In this document: piece after piece, positions 1-7,450 of the stretch | Layout of the letters: each line of letters opens with the position of its first letter | How positions within the stretch are numbered: position 1 is the stretch's first letter | Assembly: GCF_003725955.1 (NCBI RefSeq) | Contig: NZ_QIBZ01000019.1 | Coordinates: forward strand, 1-36,550 | DNA from: Slackia isoflavoniconvertens | GTDB lineage: Bacteria; Actinomycetota; Coriobacteriia; Coriobacteriales; Eggerthellaceae | Direction: 5' to 3' | DNA: 36,550 nucleotides | Notes under the pieces: model-generated | Database searches by the model: none | Seen by the model: only the letters and a program-made list of their open reading frames with translations | Told to the model about the DNA's origin: nothing | Position numbers and translations under genes: made by a program

Positions 1-132
1 ACTCTCCTTTGCGAGGTCGCACCCGTCGCCTCAGCCGTCATGTCGGCATCCCTGCCCGCCAGAGTCTGCATTGCATCTGAAAGCATTCGATATTCGGCTC
101 CCAAATGCAACAACTAAAAGATAGGAGCCCTC

Positions 133-936
133 ATGGATATCAAAGTGATAGACGAAAACCGCTCGCCCATCGAGTGCGTGGTGTCGCTTTCCGCCGAAGA
201 AACCGCTGTGCTCGCGCGCGGCGCCTGGATTCGTATGGCGCGCCTGCTGAAAACCGACGATGAGCATGTGCGCGAAAAGGTCGATGCTATGTTCACCCGC
301 CGCGAAAAGGCGCAAGCCGTTGCCGGCATCGTTATGGCGAACGCCGCGCACCAGGCCTTCGACACGCTGGGCGTGACGTTTCTGCTCACGCCGCAATTCG
401 TGGTGCCTGACGAGTGGGACGAAGATCAGGCCATCTCGTTCACGACGCGCGCCTTCCCCGTGCCCGACATGGAACTTGATCTGGAATCGCCCATCGCAGT
501 TGGCGAAGACGAGACCCCTGAAGAAGCCGCGCGCCGCGCGCTTCGCCAGCGCCTGCACGGCACCATGCCCCAGGCCCTGCTCGACGAAGCGGTGAGGGAA
601 CGACGCGAGGAATTCCGCGGCGAGCTCGCGAGCAAAGGACAAACCTATCGCGAGTATCGCATCGAGCACGGCGTGAAGCCGGCCGAGGTCGAAGAGCGCC
701 TCGAAGCTGAAGCGCGTAAGACGCTTGAGGAAGACATTGCGCTTGACCTGGCGTTCATGCGTAAAGGTCTCGAGGCGACCGAAGACGACGAGTTCGCAGC
801 GCTTTCCCGCTTGAAGCCCGGCAGCGAAATTGAGCTGAAGCGCGAGTTCTTGGAAACGGGCCACGCGTGCCTGCTTCGCCAAGAAGCGCGCCGAGGCGCG
901 GCCGTGCGCTGGGCCGTCGAAAACCTGGTGCAGTAG
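133..936 (+). CDS. Trigger-factor-like chaperone lacking the PPIase domain
   Basis: This 267-residue cytosolic protein resembles bacterial trigger factor, the ribosome-associated folding chaperone. Residues about 1-110 look like the N-terminal ribosome-binding domain (a conserved RMARLLKTD stretch, then an A-rich helix and a short strand region). Residues about 160-265 look like the helical C-terminal chaperone arms, rich in E, R and A. The roughly 90-residue FKBP-type PPIase domain that normally sits between them is absent, so the protein is much shorter than the usual 430-460 residues. The ATG at 133 is preceded by AGGAG about six bases upstream. The gene is alone on its strand and converges with an acetyltransferase gene. 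The assignment rests on overall pattern rather than a diagnostic motif; another SurA/trigger-factor-fold chaperone is possible. Confidence 0.62.
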   Translation: MDIKVIDENRSPIECVVSLSAEETAVLARGAWIRMARLLKTDDEHVREKVDAMFTRREKAQAVAGIVMANAAHQAFDTLGVTFLLTPQFVVPDEWDEDQAISFTTRAFPVPDMELDLESPIAVGEDETPEEAARRALRQRLHGTMPQALLDEAVRERREEFRGELASKGQTYREYRIEHGVKPAEVEERLEAEARKTLEEDIALDLAFMRKGLEATEDDEFAALSRLKPGSEIELKREFLETGHACLLRQEARRGAAVRWAVENLVQ

Positions 937-958
937 ACTCCGCGCCCTAAAACCTGCT

Positions 959-989
959 ACCTGTTAAATGCTCGCAGCGTTTAACAGGT
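959..989. repeat. Hairpin repeat 1 with the TGCTCGCAGCG core
   Basis: A near-perfect hairpin: ACCTGTTAAA pairs with TTTAACAGGT around the core TGCTCGCAGCG, which itself closes on a CGC loop. The same core recurs in the next hairpin and, in reverse orientation with variation, in the third, while the outer arms differ. Confidence 0.85.
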
Positions 990-1055
990 TCCGGGACTTG
1001 GTACAGCGATGCGCGCTTTAAGCACGGCGATGCGGCGCGTAGTCGCAACATACAC

Positions 1056-1092
1056 CCAATGTGCTAAATGCTCGCAGCGTTTAACACATTGG
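1056..1092. repeat. Hairpin repeat 2 with the TGCTCGCAGCG core
   Basis: CCAATGTG pairs with CACATTGG, followed by one C/A mismatch, TAAA/TTTA and the same inner core and CGC loop as repeat 1. Outer-arm bases differ from repeat 1 on both sides so that pairing is kept, the pattern expected if the stem itself is selected. Confidence 0.85.
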
Positions 1093-1140
1093 AGCAACCC
1101 GCCGGCGTTGATGGCCGCACAATGTACCCCGAGGGAGCAT

Positions 1141-1193
1141 CCTGGATGCGAATGTGCTAAACGCTGCGAGCATTTGGCACATTAGCATCCAGG
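1141..1193. repeat. Hairpin repeat 3, extended, core inverted
   Basis: A 53-base hairpin. CCTGGATGC pairs with GCATCCAGG, then AATGTGC with GCACATT after one mismatch, then an inner stem whose loop region is the core of repeats 1 and 2 read from the other strand (ACGCTGCGAGCA). No T-run follows on either strand. Confidence 0.85.
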
Positions 1194-1203
1194 AAACGCA
1201 AAA

Positions 1204-1228
1204 CTGGCCCCGCATAATGCGAGGCCAG
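1204..1228. repeat. Small hairpin at the 3' side of the acetyltransferase gene
   Basis: CTGGCC (1204-1209) pairs with GGCCAG (1223-1228) with a further inner CGC/GCG stem. On the minus strand it lies about 80 bases beyond the acetyltransferase stop and could contribute to transcript ending. It has no U-tract. Confidence 0.5.
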
Positions 1229-1306
1229 CTCCTTGTTGCAACTCTATGCGACCCGGACGCTAGCGAATCGCGCGCCCACAGCGAAATCACGCTCGCGACA
1301 AACCGC

Positions 1307-1885
1307 TTACGCGTTCAGAATCTCTTGCACCTTTGCCGGATCGAGCTCGGTGATGGGGGTAATAGGCTCCGGCGCGCACGAGAAGTCGCCAATCTGCTTT
1401 TCCCAATGGTTGATGGAGCGCCATTCGCCATTCTTGAAGCCGACGTTCTCGAGCGTGGCCATAAGTTTGAAGCCCATGGCGTTGTGCAGCTTGTCGCTCG
1501 CAGGGTTCGGGAAGGTGACCTTGCCATGCACCGTACGAACGCCCTGCAACTTCAACAGCGAGAGCATCTTGTCGTAAATCTTGCGACCCATGCCGCGGCC
1601 GCGGTGGTTCGGCGCGAAGTACACCGACAGCTCAACGGCCCAAGCGTACGCCGCGCGCTCGTACAGGCGGCTCGCGTAGGCGTAGCCAACGGGCACGCCG
1701 TCTTCCTCGCACACGATATAGGGGTACACACTCACGCGATCGATAATGCGCTGGCGGAACTCCTCCACCGTGGGAGCGACGTACTCGAACGTCACCGTGG
1801 TTTCGACGTACGGCGCATAAATGGCCTGCAAAACCTCGGCGTCGTCGGGCGTGGCCAGACGGAAGGTGAAAACGGGTTCAGACAT
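1307..1885 (-). CDS. GNAT family N-acetyltransferase (phosphinothricin-acetyltransferase-like)
   Basis: A 192-residue single-domain acetyltransferase that would move the acetyl group of acetyl-CoA to an amine. The acetyl-CoA-binding motif A is visible in the middle as HRGRGMGRKIYDKML, preceded by the strand containing YAWAVELSVYF. The later segment FPNPASDKLHNAMGF and the closing EWRSINHWEKQI are typical of the phosphinothricin N-acetyltransferase (PAT) branch, whose members are close to this length. The real substrate is unknown; PAT-like proteins often act on methionine sulfone/sulfoximine or other small amines. An earlier in-frame ATG exists at 1936, but the ATG at 1885 has AAAGGA six bases upstream and starts directly before the domain. 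It is monocistronic and convergent with the chaperone-like gene. Confidence 0.85.
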   Translation of the reverse strand: MSEPVFTFRLATPDDAEVLQAIYAPYVETTVTFEYVAPTVEEFRQRIIDRVSVYPYIVCEEDGVPVGYAYASRLYERAAYAWAVELSVYFAPNHRGRGMGRKIYDKMLSLLKLQGVRTVHGKVTFPNPASDKLHNAMGFKLMATLENVGFKNGEWRSINHWEKQIGDFSCAPEPITPITELDPAKVQEILNA

Positions 1886-1917
1886 CGCGTTCCTTTCGAT
1901 GAAAGTGGATGAGGTCG

Positions 1918-1935
1918 TGCACGAAAGCTCGTGCA
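1918..1935. promoter_or_regulatory. Perfect inverted repeat upstream of the acetyltransferase start
   Basis: TGCACGA (1918-1924) and TCGTGCA (1929-1935) form a perfect 7-bp inverted repeat 33 bases upstream of the chosen start at 1885. It could be an operator or a leader hairpin; no adjacent promoter boxes are clear. Confidence 0.35.
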
Positions 1936-1956
1936 TGCGCGAGACGAACGCGAAAA

Positions 1957-2310
1957 CGAGTCGGACGCATATTGACGATGGGCGAAGCGCATGGCACGTC
2001 GGGCAAAGCTGGCCAGGCGGGCCGAGCGAAGCCCGCTAGGCGCCTGCCATTCCACGTAAAACCGATTCCCCATGCGGAACCAGCCACGCAGAACAGCCAC
2101 TATGCCATGCCGATCATGCAGCCAAGGGCGAACTACCCCGCGCAAAACAGCCACCCCGCACGAGCCTGTGGCCCAAACGTGCGGGTTTTACCCTGCTGCG
2201 TTGTTCGTGAGTCCCCTTTGCCAAACACACTGTGGCATTGCGTATTCGGCAGCTTCATAATTCGGCTTCTGGCCTGCGCATTCGCGAGGTTTCAACATGC
2301 GTCCGACTCG
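1957..2310. repeat. Segment bounded by 19-bp imperfect inverted repeats
   Basis: CGAGTCGGACGCAT at 1957-1970 is exactly reverse-complementary to ATGCGTCCGACTCG at 2297-2310. The match continues inward (ATTGA against TCAAC read on the other strand) to 19 bases with one mismatch. The 354-bp interior has no coding capacity. It could be a MITE-like element or a degraded insertion, but no target-site duplication was seen. Confidence 0.4.
2155..2190 (+). terminator. Possible intrinsic terminator
   Basis: CCCGCACG (2155-2162) pairs with CGTGCGGG (2178-2185) and is followed by TTTTA. The T-run is short and no plus-strand gene lies close upstream, so this is only a candidate. Confidence 0.35.
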
Positions 2311-2363
2311 CGGTTCGATTAGTGCGCCAGCAAAGTATATCCCCCCGCAGCGGGGCGCGCGAG

Positions 2364-2390
2364 AACAATTTCGAGCGTTTGGAAATTGTT
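2364..2390. repeat. Inverted repeat AACAATTTC / GAAATTGTT
   Basis: A perfect 9-bp stem (2364-2372 with 2382-2390) with a 9-base loop. It lies about 35 bases upstream of the TATAAT box at 2425, where an operator would be expected. Confidence 0.45.
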
Positions 2391-2424
2391 GCCGAAAAAC
2401 ACTGGAATATCATCCTTTGATGAG

Positions 2425-2613
2425 TATAATAGTTCCTGTAATTATTCCTATTTAAGAATAAGTTAGCCAAGCACCCTACCTCTAGCTCGGCCGACGGTTC
2501 TTCCATACGTCTTTCTCTTCGGGAGCTGAAAGGTTTGAAAGACGCACGCGGCCCAGCCGCACAAACATACTCCGCGCGTCGCCCTACCCCCTAGACGCGC
2601 GGAGTTCTTTTTT
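2425..2613 (+). ncRNA. Candidate short non-coding transcript
   Basis: A consensus TATAAT (2425-2430) is followed, about 140 bases later, by a strong intrinsic terminator, with no convincing reading frame between. A transcript from about 2437 to 2613 would be roughly 175 nt. A -35 box is weak or absent. The sequence does not match 4.5S RNA, tmRNA or any riboswitch I recognise; a small RNA (6S-sized) or an untranslated remnant are both possible. Confidence 0.25.
2569..2613 (+). terminator. Rho-independent terminator
   Basis: ACTCCGCGCGTC (2569-2580) pairs perfectly with GACGCGCGGAGT (2594-2605). It is followed by TTCTTTTTTG, so the direction is plus. Confidence 0.8.
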
Positions 2614-2903
2614 GTCCACGAACGAAGCATGCGGAACAGCGCCACGCAGAAGGGGCAGACGCGTAAAGAAACGCGACCGGCAAAGGAAACGTGCCCTAGC
2701 AGCCCGACACGGCTCAATGCTCGTCACGCCAGAGAATCAGGCAAAGCGGCCCTCGGCAGGAGACAAGCACCGATTGCGGTCAGAGATGAAACCCCGCAGC
2801 CGCACCAACGCAGAACGCCCCGCTTGACCGGAACCCTCTCTAGCCCTGCTCTTCGGGTTTTTCCGAATATCGTTTCGCACGCGAACAGCCAATTCCGACC
2901 GCA

Positions 2904-2912
2904 TGCTATAGT
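2904..2912 (+). promoter_or_regulatory. Extended -10 promoter for the glycosyltransferase pair
   Basis: TGC immediately before TATAGT (2907-2912) makes an extended -10 element 38 bases upstream of the ATG at 2951. No good -35 hexamer is present, which extended -10 promoters tolerate. Confidence 0.4.
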
Positions 2913-2950
2913 GAAGGCATCAGGCGCTCATTTCGAAAAGGATTACAGGA

Positions 2951-4045
2951 ATGCCGAACCGCAATTCGCAGCCGATCGTGTCGCTGCTCATTCCCGTCTA
3001 CAACGTAGAAAAATACCTCGCCGAATGCCTCGATTCGGCGCTTGCGCAAACGCTTTCCGATATCGAAATCATTTGCATCGACGACGGCTCGACCGACGCA
3101 TCAGGTGCAATGCTCGACGAATACGCCAAGAAGGACCCGCGCGTTAAGGTAATCCACAAGCAAAACAGCGGCTACGGCGCGTCGATGAATCGCGGCCTTG
3201 ACGCAGCGACGGGTGAGTTCATCGGCATCCTGGAATCGGACGACACCATGCTGTCGAATGGTCTCGAAGTGCTCTTCAATGCCGCCAAGAAACACGGCGC
3301 GAACGTTGTGAAGGGCAACTTCAACTTCTACTGGTCGGCGCCCAACGAAAAAATTGAGCCGTTCCCGTTGGTTTTAAAGGAAGAGTGCGGCAGGCTGGTC
3401 GACGTCATCGAGGAGCCGCGCATCTTCCACCAGAAGCCCTCGATTTGGTCGGGGTTGTACAACCGCGAGTTCCTCGTGCAAAACGGCATCCGCTTCCTCG
3501 AAACGCCAGGCGCGTCGTACCAAGACACATCCTTTGCCTTCAAGGCATTCGCGGCGGCAAAAAAGGCTGCGTTTGTGCAGGATGCCATTATCAACTACCG
3601 CCAAGACAACGAATCGTCTTCGGTGAACAACCGTGGAAAGGTATTCTGCGTGTGCGAGGAATATGCAGAGATCGAGCGTTGGCTTTCGGAGCTTGGCGAA
3701 GGCGACCGCGCGCGGCTGCTGTTCCCCGTTGAGCAAACCGCGAAATACGACTCGTACATGTGGAACTACGTGCGCCTTGCGCCAGAATTCAGGCTCGATT
3801 TCCTGCAATGCATGCAGAAAGAATTCCAGGCGGCGCTCGATGTCGGCCAGGTGGCGCTTTCCGACTTCCAGCCTTGGAAACGCGTGAACCTGAAACTCAT
3901 TCTGGAATCGCCCGAAAAATTCGAGCACGAGAACGCAACGTACGCCGATGCAGGAGCCGCTGGGCGCGCTATGCATTATCTGAAGCACGGCGGGCCGTCG
4001 ACGCTTTTTGCGTATGCCCGCGCGCGCATGAACCACGAACTCTAA
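2951..4045 (+). CDS. Family 2 glycosyltransferase (surface polysaccharide)
   Basis: A 364-residue inverting GT-A glycosyltransferase of the CPS/teichoic type, expected on the cytoplasmic face of the membrane and using a nucleotide-sugar donor. The GT2 fold is clear: VSLLIPVYNVEKYL at residues 10-23, the nucleotide-binding IDDGSTD at 43-49, and the metal-binding ESDD at 95-98 (an E/D variant of the usual DxD). A roughly 200-residue C-terminal helical extension is typical of capsule and teichoic enzymes and gives no donor or acceptor specificity. The start ATG has AGGA close upstream and an extended -10 box farther up. It is followed after 15 bases by a second GT2, so the two very likely form one transcript, separate from the minus-strand cluster. 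Confidence 0.9.
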   Translation: MPNRNSQPIVSLLIPVYNVEKYLAECLDSALAQTLSDIEIICIDDGSTDASGAMLDEYAKKDPRVKVIHKQNSGYGASMNRGLDAATGEFIGILESDDTMLSNGLEVLFNAAKKHGANVVKGNFNFYWSAPNEKIEPFPLVLKEECGRLVDVIEEPRIFHQKPSIWSGLYNREFLVQNGIRFLETPGASYQDTSFAFKAFAAAKKAAFVQDAIINYRQDNESSSVNNRGKVFCVCEEYAEIERWLSELGEGDRARLLFPVEQTAKYDSYMWNYVRLAPEFRLDFLQCMQKEFQAALDVGQVALSDFQPWKRVNLKLILESPEKFEHENATYADAGAAGRAMHYLKHGGPSTLFAYARARMNHEL

Positions 4046-4060
4046 GCCAAGGAACCGAAT

Positions 4061-5131
4061 ATGCAGGCAGAAGTATCCCAGACGAGCGATCGCCCCGCCA
4101 TAAGCATCGTCATTCCCGTGTTCAACGCCGAAGGCACGCTGGATGAGTGCATTGAATCGCTGAAGGCGCAAACGTTTGGCGATTGGGAGGCCGTGTGCGT
4201 CAATGACGGCTCGCACGACGGGTCTCTCGAAAAGCTGCAACGCTTCGCGGAGGAAGATGCCCGCATTCGCATGTTCACGCAGGAGAATGCGGGGCCATCA
4301 GCCGCACGCAATGCTGCGCTCGATGCCGCGCGAGGTGAAATTGTGATGTTCCTCGATTGCGACGATTGGTATGAGCCAAATGCCTGCGAAACTGTACGCG
4401 ACGCGTTTCGCGACAACGAAGTCGATATCATGGCCTTCGGGGCGACATGCGTTCCGGAAAGCGCTGCGCCCAAACACGTGCGCGACCTGCTCTCGCCCGG
4501 CGACGAGATAATTGTAGGGTTCACCCCCGACGTGCTTTTCTCGAAGCATGCACAGCCTTATATCGCGCGCATCGCAGCTCGTCGTACATTTCTCGATGAA
4601 CATCACGTGCGTTTCGCAACCAATATCAAACTCGCTGAAGACACCGCGTTTCTGTTCGAGGCATACCCGCACGCACGCAAAACCGTGCTTTCGTCGGCAA
4701 AGCTGTACAACTATCGAATGAATGGTGAATCAATTACCCACGGCCTCAACAGCGCAAACGCCACCAAAGCCAAGCTCGACCAGCATTTGGCCGCTATTGA
4801 GCACATCTTGGCCAATTGGCGAAAAAACAAGCTCGTCGACCTTTGCTCGGGACGCATGGTCGAATGGATTCTCGACTTCACGCTGTTCGACATCTCGCGT
4901 TTGTCAGTCGAGCAGCAGGCGAATTATATAGAACGTCTTGATAACCTTCTTGCCGAAACGTTTGGCAACTACCCCGCCCTGCCCCACAAAACGGCCGTAA
5001 AAAAAGCCGCCGAACACGTCTCGAAGCACGAATGCTCCAAGCTGTTCAGCGGCCTTTCAGCAAAGCTTGCGTTCGTGCGCTTCTTCGTCGCAACCCGTGG
5101 ACTCAAACAGTGCATCGAGAGGTTTTTGTAG
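4061..5131 (+). CDS. Family 2 glycosyltransferase (surface polysaccharide)
   Basis: A 356-residue GT-A glycosyltransferase, second gene of a two-gene plus-strand operon. The motifs are ISIVIPVFNAEGTL near residue 14, VNDGSHD at about 47-53, and LDCDDWYEP starting at 98, where D-C-D-D supplies the metal ligands. Like its neighbour it carries a long C-terminal region with basic and aromatic residues that may contact membrane or lipid-linked acceptor. The two proteins share the fold but are not close duplicates. AAGGAA lies just upstream of the ATG. Both probably add sugars to the same wall or capsular glycan as the minus-strand cluster. Donor sugar cannot be read from sequence. Confidence 0.9.
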   Translation: MQAEVSQTSDRPAISIVIPVFNAEGTLDECIESLKAQTFGDWEAVCVNDGSHDGSLEKLQRFAEEDARIRMFTQENAGPSAARNAALDAARGEIVMFLDCDDWYEPNACETVRDAFRDNEVDIMAFGATCVPESAAPKHVRDLLSPGDEIIVGFTPDVLFSKHAQPYIARIAARRTFLDEHHVRFATNIKLAEDTAFLFEAYPHARKTVLSSAKLYNYRMNGESITHGLNSANATKAKLDQHLAAIEHILANWRKNKLVDLCSGRMVEWILDFTLFDISRLSVEQQANYIERLDNLLAETFGNYPALPHKTAVKKAAEHVSKHECSKLFSGLSAKLAFVRFFVATRGLKQCIERFL

Positions 5132-5162
5132 GGCGATTGGAGTCCACGCGGCCCCAATGCCC
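5131..5162. terminator. Hairpin between convergent genes
   Basis: GGGC and ATTGG (5131-5140) pair with CCAAT and GCCC (5154-5162), with one bulged base. The stem begins at the last base of the second GT2 stop codon and lies beyond the membrane-protein stop on the other strand. There is no T-run, so a termination role is only suggested by position. Confidence 0.3.
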
Positions 5163-5196
5163 ATACAGGCCGTATCAAACAACGACCAAAAACACA

Positions 5197-7224
5197 CTAG
5201 AAGGCAATGCGATAGAGCCTCATATCGCCCTCGGAAAGTACGAGGTCAAATCCAGGGGTGTCATCGTTTATCGAATTAATTCCCTGGAATTCGCTTTCCG
5301 CATATACTGCCTGGTCGTCGTCAAGAGTCGATTCCTCTGCCCCAAGGCCCCCGCTGTCCAATTTCAGAACATACCCAACGTTCATTAACCGGACGGCTTC
5401 CTTTACGTCGTCGTTATGAGCGATATCCGACAAAGAGGTCCTCAACAAAACGCTTTCCGACTTTTCGTCGCTTCCGCCGTAGCCAAAATAGCTACGATAA
5501 ACCGTCTTAGCGCCATTCGCGCCATACGCGAAAACACTTCCGTCGTATGGAATATTCGCTATCCCTTTGCCGTCATCATCAATAAGCTCCATCGCTCGAC
5601 AGACAAATTCCTCTTCGTCAACCGCATATCTCCTAGTATCCGAAGAGCTCAACCAGCAGAGCCTCCCCCTCACATCCTCGAAAGGCGTATACCAACCAAG
5701 CTCATGGCCAATAATTCCCCTTGGAAAATAGAGCAGCATAAAAGCCAATCCCATAGCAGCAGCAAAAACGATACGTTTACCGGGACCTTTCTCGCACAAG
5801 CCGTGCAACAGCCCATCCACCAAATCGCATATAGCGCAAAGGCCCATCGACGCAAGTGGGATTCCAGCCAAAGCGACCAATGCGGCGATCCGATAAGCAT
5901 CGTTGTACCAAAAGCCATCAATCAGTGAGCGCAGGGTTCCATCCGACACTACACAAATGAAAAACATGACCGCACAAATGCCATAACTTACAATCAAAGC
6001 TCTATTGCGCTTTTTCACAAAAGCCCAAATCGCCCCGGAAAGAACGAGCATGCCAAGTACCCACTGAGGCACACCGCTCATCATGGCCAATGTTGCTACA
6101 TCGAAAAACGCTTGCCCCTCTTCCGCCGTAGCAGGCCAAGGATAGGACACCATCGAAGAAAACGGTGGCGCCATCCATAAAAGCACCCATGCTATTAGCA
6201 CCGCCCCAATTGCCGCTGCTGCAATGCTTTTCCTTTTCTTTGCCGACACGCCTCTTTCGGCCAGCAATTTAACCATCGTTCCAGCACAAATTGGCGCCGA
6301 AAGAACCGCAACGGAAAAAACGGCATTTGGCTGCAGTGAGGCGAGAGCTACACCCATAACCAAAACGACTAGCAAATCCCTTACGCGAATACCGCCAGAA
6401 CAGCACGACTCAATAAAAGAAATCGTAACGAAGACTCCCGCAGGGACAACGACGAATGCCGCCAAGTTGGAGTACAGGGGACCAAAAACAAGGAAATACC
6501 ATGGGAAAGCTGAGAATGCCAGAGTGCAAACAGAGCCGCAAACAATTAGCCTACGATTTCCATCGAACACTTTGGTCAATAAAAGCCACATCGAGAGGGG
6601 AAATACGAGTCCGACCATAACAACAATTGAGGCATTTTCGGCAAGGGCGGCCGAGGCACCAAGCGCCGCGCAGGCAAGCGCCGTAACAAGGTGCCATGCC
6701 GCAGGATAAAAATGCGTCAGCTCACCAGATGGACTTATGCCGCTTCTCGAATCTTCCAAGGTGAAAGAGCCGAAAGACAGTATCGAATAATTGCCGCCAT
6801 CAGCCATCGCCTTAATACCGTTAAGGTGCGAGGCATTATCAAACAACTGGGCAAAAGACGAAAAACCGTTTAGCGACCCCACAAAAAAGAAGCCAGTGAT
6901 AACCACGCCAAATACCACGTAGGGAACAACTGTTTTCCAATCAATTCCACTTGCAATTGACATCCGTTTGGGACCAGCCGCCGCATTTCGAAAATGATAA
7001 ATAACGGCAGAAATAACGGTCGCCGCGATGACGAGCATCCACCACTTAGCACCTAATCCAATGCAATTAAAGAAAATGCCAAGAATTGCATACAGCGCAA
7101 AGGATGGCAGGGGGGCGACGGCTATCGCCACCATGTTATCTCGGTAGAAAAACCTTGCGATAAGAAACCCGGGAAGATACAGAACGATAGTAATGAATAG
7201 CACCGCGAGAGAGAAAACTGCCAT
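5197..7224 (-). CDS. Large polytopic membrane protein, DUF6541-like
   Basis: A 675-residue integral membrane protein with about 12-14 hydrophobic segments covering residues 1-510, then a roughly 160-residue hydrophilic C-terminal domain predicted outside the membrane. The pattern resembles actinobacterial DUF6541-type proteins, whose layout recalls GT-C glycosyltransferases and O-antigen polymerases. A short loop with GELTHFYPAAWHLV after a transmembrane segment is the most family-like stretch. It may act as the polymerase or a polyprenyl-phosphate-sugar-dependent transferase of this cluster, which otherwise has no recognisable Wzy, but that is inference. The ATG at 7224 has GGGGGCAAGG directly upstream. 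The preceding acyltransferase gene on the same strand ends 226 bases away, so it may have its own promoter, though none was identified. Confidence 0.7.
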   Translation of the reverse strand: MAVFSLAVLFITIVLYLPGFLIARFFYRDNMVAIAVAPLPSFALYAILGIFFNCIGLGAKWWMLVIAATVISAVIYHFRNAAAGPKRMSIASGIDWKTVVPYVVFGVVITGFFFVGSLNGFSSFAQLFDNASHLNGIKAMADGGNYSILSFGSFTLEDSRSGISPSGELTHFYPAAWHLVTALACAALGASAALAENASIVVMVGLVFPLSMWLLLTKVFDGNRRLIVCGSVCTLAFSAFPWYFLVFGPLYSNLAAFVVVPAGVFVTISFIESCCSGGIRVRDLLVVLVMGVALASLQPNAVFSVAVLSAPICAGTMVKLLAERGVSAKKRKSIAAAAIGAVLIAWVLLWMAPPFSSMVSYPWPATAEEGQAFFDVATLAMMSGVPQWVLGMLVLSGAIWAFVKKRNRALIVSYGICAVMFFICVVSDGTLRSLIDGFWYNDAYRIAALVALAGIPLASMGLCAICDLVDGLLHGLCEKGPGKRIVFAAAMGLAFMLLYFPRGIIGHELGWYTPFEDVRGRLCWLSSSDTRRYAVDEEEFVCRAMELIDDDGKGIANIPYDGSVFAYGANGAKTVYRSYFGYGGSDEKSESVLLRTSLSDIAHNDDVKEAVRLMNVGYVLKLDSGGLGAEESTLDDDQAVYAESEFQGINSINDDTPGFDLVLSEGDMRLYRIAF

Positions 7225-7450
7225 CCTTGCCCCCGTTTATTATTCTTCCTCATTCTCAAAGCCAGACTCGAACACTCTATCACCAGCCCTCGAACGCGTC
7301 ATGCCAGTCGACGGTTTCGACGATATCTAACGACAAGATACAGAACGCAAGTAACAGGCAAACCGACCAGCTGTCCGCGGGTTATGGCCGTAAACGCGAG
7401 TTTTCATTGCGAATAGACTTTTAGTTTTGGACAAACCCCGCAAATTATAT

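Larger units (their letters stand above)
937..1306. other. Convergent intergenic region filled with hairpins
   Basis: These 370 bases lie between the 3' ends of two convergent genes. They hold four strong inverted repeats (959-989, 1056-1092, 1141-1193, 1204-1228) and no credible reading frame. The hairpins probably act as bidirectional transcript ends or REP-like elements, although none has a canonical run of T. Confidence 0.6.
1937..2950. other. One kilobase of non-coding DNA
   Basis: No reading frame here has a believable start, RBS and composition. The stretch holds a 19-bp imperfect inverted repeat (1957-1975 with 2292-2310), a GC-rich hairpin followed by TTTTA (2155-2190), a hairpin at 2364-2390, a good -10 box at 2425-2430, an intrinsic terminator at 2569-2613, and an extended -10 promoter for the next gene at 2904-2912. 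Between about 2615 and 2880 I see nothing assignable. Confidence 0.55.

Noticed and set aside
31-882. A 283-codon minus-strand frame opposite the chaperone-like gene
   Set aside because: No RBS, composition of a shadow frame, and the plus-strand gene has a proper start and domain pattern.
3374-4240. A 288-codon minus-strand frame opposite the GT2 genes
   Set aside because: It spans the junction of two clear GT2 genes on the other strand and has no family resemblance.
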